DNA of 16,411 nt from Mageeibacillus sp. UBA5770 (GCA_002418705.1 DIEQ01000092.1:769-17179), one strand, 5' to 3'; counted from the stretch's first letter, positions 7,905 to 15,134 are shown. The notes: generated by a model not told the origin, from the letters alone. Numbers and translations: made by a program.

Positions 7905-8426
7905 TCAGTTCTTTTTCGGGGCGAGGTACATGACCATGTTCCTACCCTCAACCTTGGGTGCTTTCTCAACTTGACCGTTCTCCGCACAGATCTGTGCAAA
8001 TTTGTCCATTAGAGCATACCCCTGGCTCTGATATGCCATTTCACGTCCGCGGAACTTAATAAGTACCTTAACACGGTCTCCATCCAGCAAAAAGCGTATT
8101 GCATTCTTCGTCTTGACGTTCAGATCGTGATCCTCTGTTGTCAGCTTCATACCGATTTCTTTGACTTCAGTCACTTTCTGATTCTTACGGGCTTCTTTTT
8201 CTCTCTTGGCCTGCTCAAAATTGAACTTACCGTAGTCCATAATTTTGCAGACCGGGTTATCCGGGTTGTTGGCTATCAGTACAAGGTCAAGGTCCTGATC
8301 TTCTGCACGTCTTCTTGCTTCCACAATCGACACTACACCGATCATACTTCCATCTGACTCGATTAATCTGACTTCCTTAAAACGGATTGCATCATTCATT
8401 TGTTGCCCGTTGCTTGGTCTTCCGAT
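7905..8426 (-). CDS. infC: Translation initiation factor IF-3, probably with an ATC start codon
   Basis: IF-3 binds the 30S subunit, blocks premature 50S joining and proofreads the start codon. The N-terminal domain contains NDAIRFKEVRLI and PVCKIMDYGKFNFEQ. The linker KEKEARKNQK leads to the C-terminal domain ending VEGRNMVMYLAP. The first ATG in frame (8399) has no ribosome binding site and falls inside the conserved (I/M)N..IR..EVRLI block. A strong site AGGAGGTG (8434-8441) sits further upstream. From its core GGAGG the in-frame ATC at 8424-8426 is spaced 9 bases, while the in-frame ATT at 8430-8432 is only 3 bases away. The ATC start gives 173 residues, a normal IF-3 length, with N-terminus (M)GRPSNGQQMNDAIR. 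infC genes often use ATT, ATC or ATA starts, which lets IF-3 limit its own synthesis. Confidence 0.93.
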   Translation of the reverse strand: MGRPSNGQQMNDAIRFKEVRLIESDGSMIGVVSIVEARRRAEDQDLDLVLIANNPDNPVCKIMDYGKFNFEQAKREKEARKNQKVTEVKEIGMKLTTEDHDLNVKTKNAIRFLLDGDRVKVLIKFRGREMAYQSQGYALMDKFAQICAENGQVEKAPKVEGRNMVMYLAPKKN

Positions 8427-8433
8427 AGGAATG

Positions 8434-8441
8434 CACCTCCT
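8434..8441 (-). promoter_or_regulatory. Ribosome binding site that points to a non-ATG infC start
   Basis: AGGAGGTG on the minus strand is an excellent Shine-Dalgarno sequence. The only in-frame initiation candidates at workable distance are ATC at 8426 and ATT at 8432. The ATG at 8399 is more than 30 bases away. Confidence 0.8.
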
Positions 8442-8450
8442 CTATACAAT

Positions 8451-8479
8451 AAAAAATGGAGCGAATTTACATCCGCTCC
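8451..8479 (-). terminator. Attenuator terminator in the infC leader
   Basis: GGAGCG (8458-8463) and CGCTCC (8474-8479) form the stem and minus-strand ATTTTTT (8451-8457) follows. It lies after the promoter and just 10 bases before the infC ribosome binding site, so it must be bypassed for the operon to be expressed. Confidence 0.85.
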
Positions 8480-8572
8480 ACAAAACCGGAATACTCCGGG
8501 TTCTTGTGTATGTAAACCTCTTCACAAAGTTTGAGGTGAGAAGCGGATGCTCCTTCTTGCTATGACGTATGT

Positions 8573-8601
8573 ATGTTACATGCTTGAGGCAGTTCTGTCA
8601 A
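8573..8601 (-). promoter_or_regulatory. Promoter of the infC-rpmI-rplT operon
   Basis: Minus-strand -35 TTGACA (8596-8601) and -10 TAACAT (8573-8578) are 17 bases apart, with a predicted start near 8566. It may also serve the RNA methyltransferase and K+ transport genes downstream, which follow co-directionally with gaps of at most 52 bases. Confidence 0.75.
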
Positions 8602-8623
8602 TAAGAAATCACTTTTTTATGCC

Positions 8624-8660
8624 ATTTTTCGAATTAATACCTGGTTATTACCCGAAAAAT
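8624..8660. repeat. AT-rich inverted repeat after the 82-residue ORF
   Basis: ATTTTTCG (8624-8631) and CGAAAAAT (8653-8660) are perfect inverted copies, with a possible inner TAATA/TATTA pair. It lies 3 bases after the stop of the small gene and about 22 bases upstream of the infC -35 box. There is no T-run outside the stem, so a terminator role for the small gene is possible but weak. Confidence 0.4.
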
Positions 8661-8663
8661 TCC

Positions 8664-8912
8664 TTAGTTGCCGTCTTCTTTAACATATTGCATTATAAAA
8701 TTCAAAATATAAGCACTGTCTTCAGGATATTCACATTCAAACTCAATTTCCTTGAGTGATGCGACTTCGAGAATCTTGGAAAAACCGATAAGAGCGGAAA
8801 GCATGCTGTTTGTAACGATGCGGTCGCCGTCTTCGGTTATAATTGTTACTTGTCCCTTACATGATTGAATCATTTTTTGAAAAGCATTAATATCAACATT
8901 AAATAATTTCAT
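8664..8912 (-). CDS. Small conserved-looking protein of unknown function (82 aa)
   Basis: I do not recognise a functional family with certainty. The protein starts MKLFNVDINAFQKMIQSCKG, continues with VTIITEDGDRIVTNSMLSALIG and ends in an acidic tail (ECEYPEDSAYILNFIMQYVKED). It has no membrane segment, signal peptide or metal-binding Cys/His cluster. It resembles short Clostridia proteins of the type often left as hypothetical. It is real by signals: AAGGAG 7 bases before the ATG, its own promoter upstream (8953-8981), and ordinary coding composition. It stands alone between the AT-rich metabolic block and the infC operon. Confidence 0.8.
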   Translation of the reverse strand: MKLFNVDINAFQKMIQSCKGQVTIITEDGDRIVTNSMLSALIGFSKILEVASLKEIEFECEYPEDSAYILNFIMQYVKEDGN

Positions 8913-8952
8913 AATTTATCTCCTTATAAAGCCTTTTTATTTAATTAATCTT

Positions 8953-8981
8953 AGTATATAGCAGGAACAAAATTGCGACAA
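8953..8981 (-). promoter_or_regulatory. Promoter of the 82-residue gene
   Basis: Minus-strand -35 TTGTCG (8976-8981) and -10 TATACT (8953-8958) are 17 bases apart, about 40 bases upstream of the ATG at 8912. Confidence 0.6.
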
Positions 8982-9039
8982 GTGTTGGTGTTTGATAATA
9001 AATCCTGTGTTTATAAAAGTATTAAGAATATTGGGTTAA

Positions 9040-10110
9040 TTATTTTAGCAATTTGAAATCAAAATTAATCCTATCTATATTTATGCTGCCTTTTGGCGCT
9101 TTACCTTCAAATATTGATAATAAGTTTTTTGTTAGTATTTTGGGCGAACCTGTCATTGTGTCATTTGTACTCCCTGCAATATGTGGAGTTATTGTAACAT
9201 TATCAAGTGTAACAATCGGATAATCTGCAGAAGTTGGTTCAACATTGAAGACATCAAGAGCTGCGCCCATGATTTTTTTCTCTTTTAGTGCTATGTAGAG
9301 TGCATCTTCGTCAACCAATCCCGAACGAGATATATTAATCAGATACGCCCCCGACTTCATCTGATCTATTTCATTTTTCCCTATCATATGAAAAGTATCA
9401 TCCGTTAATCTCGAATGTATGCTCACAATATCTGATGTCTGAAGCAAATATTCAAGTGAAACCAAAGTAATACCTAAAGGACTCAATTCAGCTTGATTTG
9501 AGTACGGATCAAATCCAATAATAGATACGCCAAAACCAGACAATCTTTTAGCTACTGATTTTCCAATTTCCCCTAATCCAATAAGTCCGACTATTTTATC
9601 AGTAAGGCTATTAATTTGTCCTGCATTGGTATAATCATGATGCCAAATTCCTTTCTTGAGATCACAATGACACCTCGATATATTTCTTGTTTCGGCTAAA
9701 ATCATGCCAATTGTAAAATCAGCAACTGCATTTGCTGTTCTACCCGGGGTGTTTATACACAAAATATTCTTTTCATTTGCATACTCTATATTAATATTTT
9801 CAGTCCCCCCCCTCAGAACACAAATAATTTTTAAATTTTTACATGAGTCAATTAATTTTTTCGTTACGGTACAGAAATGAGTTATTATAATATCCGCATT
9901 TTCACAAGCTTCAAAAACTTCCGGGGTAGGTTCAATAGATTCCACTCCGCTGTTTTCTATCATTAAATTTATTTCTTGCATTTTTTCACGGGGTTCATTC
10001 TTTAGCCATTCAACAAAAGATACCTTGGCACCATGTTCAGTCAAAGATTCCAAACCATTTTCCATGAAATTTTTTGAGATCCACAAATCGCATATTGCCG
10101 TTATCTGCAT
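9040..10110 (-). CDS. D-isomer-specific 2-hydroxyacid dehydrogenase (phosphoglycerate dehydrogenase-like)
   Basis: NAD-dependent interconversion of a D-2-hydroxyacid and a 2-oxo acid; the substrate is unknown. The 356-residue protein has the split substrate domain (1-125 and about 320-356) around a Rossmann domain with GLGEIG at 178-183 and Asp201 (GFDPYS), which favours NAD over NADP. Catalytic residues are visible: Arg262 (NISRSGLVDEDAL), Glu291 (LDVFNVEP) and His310 (TPHIAGST). The Arg motif reads SRSG rather than the common ARGG. It has no ACT domain, unlike long SerA enzymes, and no serine-pathway gene is near. AAAGGAG lies 8 bases before the ATG. It follows the aldolase by 63 bases. It is markedly AT-rich and contains an eight-G run (9805-9812). 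No terminator was seen after it. Confidence 0.88.
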   Translation of the reverse strand: MQITAICDLWISKNFMENGLESLTEHGAKVSFVEWLKNEPREKMQEINLMIENSGVESIEPTPEVFEACENADIIITHFCTVTKKLIDSCKNLKIICVLRGGTENINIEYANEKNILCINTPGRTANAVADFTIGMILAETRNISRCHCDLKKGIWHHDYTNAGQINSLTDKIVGLIGLGEIGKSVAKRLSGFGVSIIGFDPYSNQAELSPLGITLVSLEYLLQTSDIVSIHSRLTDDTFHMIGKNEIDQMKSGAYLINISRSGLVDEDALYIALKEKKIMGAALDVFNVEPTSADYPIVTLDNVTITPHIAGSTNDTMTGSPKILTKNLLSIFEGKAPKGSINIDRINFDFKLLK

Positions 10111-10146
10111 AAGAAATACTCCTTTATATGACTGATTGAATTGATT

Positions 10147-10172
10147 GACAATTTAATGAAACACAATTTGTC
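10147..10172. repeat. Imperfect inverted repeat between the aldolase and hydroxyacid dehydrogenase genes
   Basis: GACAATTT (10147-10154) and AATTTGTC (10165-10172) are inverted copies with one mismatch across a 10-base spacer, in a 63-base intergenic gap. There is no T-run and no clear promoter. It could be an mRNA hairpin; no role can be assigned. Confidence 0.35.
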
Positions 10173-10173
10173 T

Positions 10174-11034
10174 CTATTTTATAAATAGTGACTGTGTTCC
10201 AAATATTTCTAGATGTTTACCAACTATTTCTGCAATTGCCTTTGATGCTGTATTGGTAATATCGCTCATTTGCAATTTTCTATTTTCACTGATAAGTTTT
10301 TGAACTGCCTCAACACCAGCAAGAGTCATGGCAGTGAAAAAATTAATTTTATTCATACCATGTAAAATAACGTGCTTATAGTCTTCAGGACGCATACCCG
10401 AACCGCCATGCATGACCAGTGGGATAGGAAGAGCATTGCGAATCGCCTGCAGCCTTTCCAGATCCAGACAAGGATTTCCTTTATATACTCCATGAACAGA
10501 CCCTATCGCAATAGCTAAACAATCAATGCCGGTTTCCTTATAAAATAGAACAGCCTCATCTACCGTTGTAAAATCGCCGGCATCCGCTACATGTCCATCA
10601 GAAGGACCGTATTGACCGCCAACATGACCTATCTCAGCCTCAACACTCACATTACAGGCATGAGCGACCTCAACAACTTTTTTCGTCAGCGCAACATTCT
10701 CATCAAATGGCAGACTTGAACCATCTAGCATTACAGATGTAAATCCATAATGAATTGCTTTCATTATGGATTCGAAACAGGAAGCATGATCCAAATGTAA
10801 AGCAACAGGTACTGAGCTGTTCTTACATCTGTCGACTAGATATTCCATAAAATGATCCACACCTTGAGAATCGAAGGTTAATTCCATAACCATTAAAATT
10901 ACCGGAACATTTTTTTCTTCTGCAGACATTAAAATTGCTTCTGTAAATAGGTGGTCCATTGTATCAAAAGCCCCTACTGCATATTTTTTTTGAATACTCT
11001 CACTTAATACTTCATTCATTGTTACTAATGGCAT
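10174..11034 (-). CDS. Class II (zinc) ketose-bisphosphate aldolase family protein
   Basis: Zn-dependent aldol cleavage of a phosphorylated ketose, typically giving dihydroxyacetone phosphate plus an aldehyde. The 286-residue protein shows the family residues: catalytic Asp82 and Zn ligand His83 (LHLDHA), VMLDGSS (102-107), Glu134 (VEAEIGHVGG), Zn ligand His181 (IGSVHGVYKG) and Zn ligand His209 in the phosphate-binding loop (VMHGGSG). The length suits the GatY/KbaY/FbaA-like short class. Glycolytic and tagatose enzymes have an Asn followed by (I/V)-x-T-(D/E) near residue 230. Here that segment reads KINFFTAM, so the substrate may differ. AAAGGAG precedes the ATG by 7 bases. The gene follows lpdA after a 278-base gap and precedes the hydroxyacid dehydrogenase. 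Confidence 0.88.
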   Translation of the reverse strand: MPLVTMNEVLSESIQKKYAVGAFDTMDHLFTEAILMSAEEKNVPVILMVMELTFDSQGVDHFMEYLVDRCKNSSVPVALHLDHASCFESIMKAIHYGFTSVMLDGSSLPFDENVALTKKVVEVAHACNVSVEAEIGHVGGQYGPSDGHVADAGDFTTVDEAVLFYKETGIDCLAIAIGSVHGVYKGNPCLDLERLQAIRNALPIPLVMHGGSGMRPEDYKHVILHGMNKINFFTAMTLAGVEAVQKLISENRKLQMSDITNTASKAIAEIVGKHLEIFGTQSLFIK

Positions 11035-11112
11035 CGATATTCTCCTTTAGTCTTTATGCTGTTATTGGTTTATCATTTCATCCGATTCATAATCCCTTTT
11101 GCCATAGAATGA

Positions 11113-11153
11113 GGCCGTCCGGACAGAAATTTTCAACTTCTGACAAGACGGCC
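11113..11153. repeat. 41-base imperfect hairpin upstream of the aldolase gene
   Basis: GGCCGTC (11113-11119) and GACGGCC (11147-11153) are perfect inverted copies. An inner six-base helix (CAGAAG with TTTCTG on the minus strand) lies symmetrically inside, giving a long stem with an internal loop and a 7-base apical loop. No T-run follows on either strand. It occupies the middle of the lpdA-aldolase gap, about 80 bases before the aldolase start. Confidence 0.55.
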
Positions 11154-11202
11154 ACCTTTGAGAAGGTATTTAGAGTTCATCACAAAGGAGAAAATGAGAA
11201 CC

Positions 11203-11242
11203 CTAATTAAAAACGGTTAATTTCCAACTTTATTAACCATTT
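11203..11242 (-). terminator. Probable terminator of the dehydrogenase complex operon
   Basis: Arms 11211-11221 and 11232-11242 pair over 11 bp with one G-T wobble around a 10-base loop. On the minus strand TTAATT follows after a TTT that is part of the stem. The stem is AT-rich, so termination may be leaky, which would let transcription reach the aldolase gene. The gap 11035-11312 also holds the hairpin at 11113-11153. I found no convincing promoter in it. Confidence 0.6.
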
Positions 11243-11312
11243 CTAATACTAACTCCACTTTCAAAACACCTCACAATAAATGCTATCACGTGTGCAAATA
11301 CAAGGTGCTGTT

Positions 11313-12743
11313 TTATGCTTTCTTTGGTAAATGTAATGCCTGGCCAAGGCTGTCAGCAACAGCCTCCATAAATGCTTCTGAGTATGTCGGATGTCCGTGG
11401 ATAGCATCAGCGATTTCTTCGGCAGTTATTTCCATTTGCATTAATACCGCTGCTTCATTTGCAATTTCAGCAGTGCACGGTCCTATCATATGAACACCGA
11501 GAATCTCACCATATTTTTTATCCGTAATGATTTTTACAAATCCTTCGCCTTCTCCGGAAGCCAGCGCACGACCATTGGAGCCAAACTGAAAGCGGCCAAT
11601 GCTGATGTCATGTCCTTCGCGCGCTTGTTTCTCTGTCAGTCCAACACAGCCGATTTCAGGTGTTGTATAAACACAGGATGGCACATGGCGCAAGTCTATC
11701 TTTTCCGAATGACCAAGAGCGTTTGCAGCAGCTACTTCGCCCATTTTGAATGCAACATGGGCCAGCATCATCTGTCCATTTACATCTCCCGGTGCATAGA
11801 GCCAATCAACACTCGTTTGCATATTCCTGTTAGTTTTTACACGCCCGCGATCCAACTCAATATCAATTTCCTGTAATCCGGACAAGTCCGGGCAACGTCC
11901 GATCGATAGTAAAGCTTTCTCACATTGGACAGCTCCAACCTTGTCGGTATTCAGCTGCAGTCCGGTTTGTATTTCCTCAATGTTGAGAAGTTTAGTTGAT
12001 GTGGAGATCTTTATACCTTGTGATTCCAAAGCCTTTTTCATCAAATTGGAGATATCCTCATCCATCAGCGGCAGAACCCGTTGTTCCAGTTCAATCACAT
12101 GGACCTTACTTCCCAGCCGATTGAAAACCGTCGCCATTTCCAGACCAATCACGCCGCCGCCGATTATGGCCAGGTTCGCTGGTATTTCCTTTAAATCAAG
12201 AATCTCATCGCTTGTGAGGACGAGGGGACTATCGATACCGGGTATTTTTACTCTTGATACAGTCGAACCGCCGGCATATATGACCTTTTCGGTCTTAAGT
12301 ACTGCCTCATTATTGACGACAACTGTCTTATCCGGCTTAACAACACCATGCCCATAAAAAATATCAACACCGTTGCTTTTCAGAAGTGATGCTATACCGC
12401 CTGTCAATTTCTTGACTACCTTGTTTTTCTCGTCTACCACTTTAGCCATATCGACTGTAAAAGAGGTATCGCTAAGGTTGACCCCTCTTTTCTGAAGTGC
12501 CTGGATATGACTGATCATTTCAGCGGTCTTTAAATAGTTCTTTGTTGGAATACATCCGCGATTAAGGCAAGTTCCGCCGACAGTATCTTTCTCAACAATG
12601 GCAACCCTGCCGCCCAGACGGGCAGCCTTAATTGCAGCTATATAACCTGCCGGACCGCCTCCGACCACAACAATATCATAGACTGCTTCTGCTGAAGCCT
12701 TTTTTCCCCCATTACCGGACGGCAGTTGGTTTGCATTTATCAT
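11313..12743 (-). CDS. lpdA: Dihydrolipoyl dehydrogenase (E3 component)
   Basis: FAD enzyme that reoxidises the dihydrolipoyl arm of E2 and reduces NAD+. The 476-residue protein contains the FAD motif GGGPAGY (28-34), the redox-active disulfide Cys59/Cys64 in GGTCLNRGCIP, the NAD motif IIGGGVIGLE, the second FAD contact YAPGDVNG, and the C-terminal catalytic pair His451/Glu456 (HPTYSE). About 20 polar residues precede the FAD domain. This tail is too short for a lipoyl domain. AGGAG lies 11 bases before the ATG. It is fourth in the E1alpha-E1beta-E2-E3 operon, the same order as acoABCL and pdhABCD. The 82-base gap behind E2 holds an inverted repeat (GAGTTG/CAACTC) that may be an mRNA hairpin. 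Confidence 0.95.
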   Translation of the reverse strand: MINANQLPSGNGGKKASAEAVYDIVVVGGGPAGYIAAIKAARLGGRVAIVEKDTVGGTCLNRGCIPTKNYLKTAEMISHIQALQKRGVNLSDTSFTVDMAKVVDEKNKVVKKLTGGIASLLKSNGVDIFYGHGVVKPDKTVVVNNEAVLKTEKVIYAGGSTVSRVKIPGIDSPLVLTSDEILDLKEIPANLAIIGGGVIGLEMATVFNRLGSKVHVIELEQRVLPLMDEDISNLMKKALESQGIKISTSTKLLNIEEIQTGLQLNTDKVGAVQCEKALLSIGRCPDLSGLQEIDIELDRGRVKTNRNMQTSVDWLYAPGDVNGQMMLAHVAFKMGEVAAANALGHSEKIDLRHVPSCVYTTPEIGCVGLTEKQAREGHDISIGRFQFGSNGRALASGEGEGFVKIITDKKYGEILGVHMIGPCTAEIANEAAVLMQMEITAEEIADAIHGHPTYSEAFMEAVADSLGQALHLPKKA

Positions 12744-12825
12744 TTTCCATTCATCTCCTGGCTTTTTTAACTAAAACATGCTGGATACCGAGTTGTAAAC
12801 CTGCTTTTCGATCAACTCCAGATGA

Positions 12826-14145
12826 TCAAGTCATCATTTCAAAAGGATTTTCTATTAGTGTTACAATTCGTTTAAGGAAAGCAGCTGCCTGTGCACCATC
12901 GAGTGCACGATGATCAAACGTTAAAGACAAACCCATCATCATGCGTTTTACGATCGTTCCATCATCATTCATAAACAGTTGCGGTGTAATGGCGCAGACG
13001 CCCAGGATCATACTTTCCGGTTGGTTAATGATCGGATTAAAAGACGTTACGCCAAACATACCAATATTTGAAATGGTGAAGCTGCCTCCGGTATAATCAT
13101 CAGGCACCAATCCACCCTGACGTGCTTTGCCTGCTATATCCCGGGCTTGGGTCGATAATTCGCGTAATGTCAATTGATCAGCATTTCGTAAGACCGGTAC
13201 AATCAAACCATTTTCGAGCGCTACAGCTATTCCGATATTGACATCCGAATTCTCGGCAATTCCTTGTTCCAAAACCGCAATATTAACTTCAGGTGTTTCA
13301 CGCAGGACCCGGGCAGCAATCCAGATAATCAGATCATTATAAGTAATATGGGTTTTAAGCCGTTCATTCAGCTGCTTGCGCATGGCAGACAGATCGGTTA
13401 CATCAGCCACCGTGTTCAGGGTTACTGCAGGCACCTCAGTATGGCATTTGCTCATACGCTGTGCGATAACCTTGCGCATTCCTGTCAGCGGTCTTATTGC
13501 TCCGGCAACAGGTGTTACGGGGACAGCCGCGGTCAATGAAGCTAAAACATCATCTTTGCGAATTTTCCCTGCTTTGCCGCTGCCTGTAATCGTATCAAGC
13601 TGGACGTCATTAGCAGTTGCGATCTTGCGAGCTAAAGATGTTGCTGTGGGTGCAGCGGAAAATTTATTTTCCTTTGCTGTTTCAACATCACGGGCAAGAA
13701 TTTCGCCGTGGCTTCCGGTTGCTTTAATTTTAGACAAAGAAATTTCATACTCTTTCGAACGTACCTTGGCAAGCGGTGTTGCAGCATATTTTCCGGATTC
13801 ATTTGAGAGAGTCAAAGTTGCCAACTCGTTTTCCTTTGACAGTGAAGCGATTACAGCGGCCTCTTCAGGCACTGCCATTTTGCTGACTGTCGGAATAACT
13901 TTTTCTCCCACTTCCCCGATATAACCAATAACCTGGGTAACCGGAATATCTTCCCCTTCCTCAACCAATGACTGGATAAGGTAACCGGAATAGTCAGACT
14001 CAACAACCATATCAACCTTATCGGTCTCTATTTCAAATAGAGAATCACCCTGTTCAACCTTATCTCCGATTTGCTTTAACCAGCGTACAAATTTACCGGT
14101 TTCCATTGACATGCCTGCTTTAGGCATAATAACTTCAAAGGCCAT
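12826..14145 (-). CDS. Dihydrolipoyl acyltransferase (E2 component) with two subunit-binding domains
   Basis: Core of a 2-oxo acid or acetoin dehydrogenase complex; it transfers the acyl group from the lipoyl arm to CoA. Domains in the 439-residue protein: one lipoyl domain (1-78) with the lipoylated lysine at Lys43 (ETDKVDM); a first peripheral subunit-binding domain (about 120-156, ATPLAKVRSKEY to GEILARDVE); a second (about 166-203, PTATSLARKIA to GKIRKDDVL); and the catalytic domain (about 215-439) with His412 and Asp416 in DHRALDG. Two binding domains in one chain is less usual than one. AAGGAGAA overlaps the E1beta stop and lies 7 bases before the ATG, so the genes are tightly coupled. 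The sequence leans to the AcoC/PdhC group. Branched-chain or 2-oxoglutarate E2 is less likely given the E1 partners. Confidence 0.93.
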   Translation of the reverse strand: MAFEVIMPKAGMSMETGKFVRWLKQIGDKVEQGDSLFEIETDKVDMVVESDYSGYLIQSLVEEGEDIPVTQVIGYIGEVGEKVIPTVSKMAVPEEAAVIASLSKENELATLTLSNESGKYAATPLAKVRSKEYEISLSKIKATGSHGEILARDVETAKENKFSAAPTATSLARKIATANDVQLDTITGSGKAGKIRKDDVLASLTAAVPVTPVAGAIRPLTGMRKVIAQRMSKCHTEVPAVTLNTVADVTDLSAMRKQLNERLKTHITYNDLIIWIAARVLRETPEVNIAVLEQGIAENSDVNIGIAVALENGLIVPVLRNADQLTLRELSTQARDIAGKARQGGLVPDDYTGGSFTISNIGMFGVTSFNPIINQPESMILGVCAITPQLFMNDDGTIVKRMMMGLSLTFDHRALDGAQAAAFLKRIVTLIENPFEMMT

Positions 14146-14156
14146 ATAGGTTCTCC

Positions 14157-15134
14157 TTAATTAAGAAGCTCGCGCACTGCGGCAGTAACCGTATCCACTG
14201 TCGGTACAACATTTTTTTCGAGTTCGGGGCAATAAGGAATCGGAACATCCAATCCGCAAAGCCGCTTAACTGGAGCATCAAGATAAAAAAACGCAGTACT
14301 ATCTGTAATGACAGCAGCTATTTCGCCGCCATACCCGCCGGTCTGGCAGGCTTCGTGAACAATAAGGACTCTTCCTGTTTTTTTGGCAGAATTGATGATC
14401 GTTTCTTTATCAAGCGGAACGAGTGTGCGGGGATCAACTACCTCTATATCTATTCCTTCTGCAGAAAGGTTTTCTGCAACTTCCAGGCATACCGGGATCA
14501 TACGACCATAAGAAATGATCGTTAGATCTTTACCTGCACGCTTAATATCAGCGACACCAAGAGGTATCGAATAGTCCTCTTCCGGAACTTCTCCCTTTTT
14601 GCGATATAACAATTTTTGTTCAAAAAACATGACTGGATTATTGTCGCGAATAGCTGATTTCAGCAACCCCTTGGCATCATATGGAGTTGAAGGGATTACA
14701 ACTTTAAGGCCAGGAACATGGCAGAACCAGGCTTCCGGACTCTGGCTATGCTGAGCTGCTGCACCAGTACCTGATCCGGATGGAGTTCTTAAGACCATTG
14801 GTACAGAAGCCTTGCCACCATACATATATCTAGTTTTTGCAGCTTGGTTAACGAGTTGATCCATTGAAATTGTAGTAAAATCACTAAACATGATTTCAGC
14901 GATTGGCCGCATACCTGTTATAGCAGCACCGACAGCGGCGCCAGCTATTACTGCCTCTGAAATAGGTGTGTCGCGAACTCGTTCATCGCCAAATTCCTGA
15001 AACATACCTACAGATACCCCAAAGGCACCACCATAAAGTCCAACATCTTCACCCATCAGAAAAACGTTTTCATCCGCCCGCATTTCTTCGGACATTGCTT
15101 CCTTTATTGCCTGTGCATATGTTATTTCCCGCAT
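14157..15134 (-). CDS. ThDP-dependent dehydrogenase E1 beta subunit (acetoin/pyruvate type)
   Basis: Beta half of the heterotetrameric E1 that decarboxylates a 2-oxo acid or cleaves an acyloin. The 325-residue protein shows [17 protein letters not shown] (with the ThDP-activating Glu), [35 protein letters not shown], the [17 protein letters not shown] loop and the C-terminal [10 protein letters not shown] transketolase_C segment. An in-frame GTG at 15149 would add five residues (MRWFE), but those codons contain the ribosome binding site GAGGTGG (15141-15147). That site is 6 bases before the ATG at 15134, which is therefore the better start. The site overlaps the stop codon of E1alpha. Length and order fit AcoB as well as PdhB. 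Confidence 0.94.
   Translation of the reverse strand: MREITYAQAIKEAMSEEMRADENVFLMGEDVGLYGGAFGVSVGMFQEFGDERVRDTPISEAVIAGAAVGAAITGMRPIAEIMFSDFTTISMDQLVNQAAKTRYMYGGKASVPMVLRTPSGSGTGAAAQHSQSPEAWFCHVPGLKVVIPSTPYDAKGLLKSAIRDNNPVMFFEQKLLYRKKGEVPEEDYSIPLGVADIKRAGKDLTIISYGRMIPVCLEVAENLSAEGIDIEVVDPRTLVPLDKETIINSAKKTGRVLIVHEACQTGGYGGEIAAVITDSTAFFYLDAPVKRLCGLDVPIPYCPELEKNVVPTVDTVTAAVRELLN

Larger units (their letters stand above)
8427..8566 (-). promoter_or_regulatory. infC operon leader, probable L20-type attenuator
   Basis: The roughly 140-base leader of infC holds an intrinsic terminator (8451-8479) ahead of the ribosome binding site. AGCGGATG (plus strand 8542-8549) is exactly complementary over 8 bases to CATCCGCT (8470-8477) in the terminator's promoter-proximal arm and loop, so an upstream segment can compete with the terminator stem. 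Between them lies a hairpin with arms beginning CACAA and ending TTGTG. This architecture matches the Firmicutes L20 leader, in which ribosomal protein L20 favours termination. The family assignment rests on position and architecture; I could not run a covariance model. Confidence 0.75.

Noticed and set aside
9040..10110. Assignment of the hydroxyacid dehydrogenase as serA (3-phosphoglycerate dehydrogenase).
   Set aside because: There is no C-terminal regulatory domain and no serC or serB neighbour, and the context is catabolic. The family has many substrates, so the symbol would be a guess.
11217..11258. A 13-residue GTG-start leader peptide (ribosome binding site GAGGTG) inside the lpdA-aldolase gap.
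   Set aside because: It lies within the lpdA terminator hairpin, has no run of regulatory codons, and nothing shows it is translated.
13376..13924. A 182-codon plus-strand ORF antisense to the E2 gene.
   Set aside because: It is fully antisense to clear E2 coding sequence, has no recognisable motif, and its composition reflects the opposite strand.
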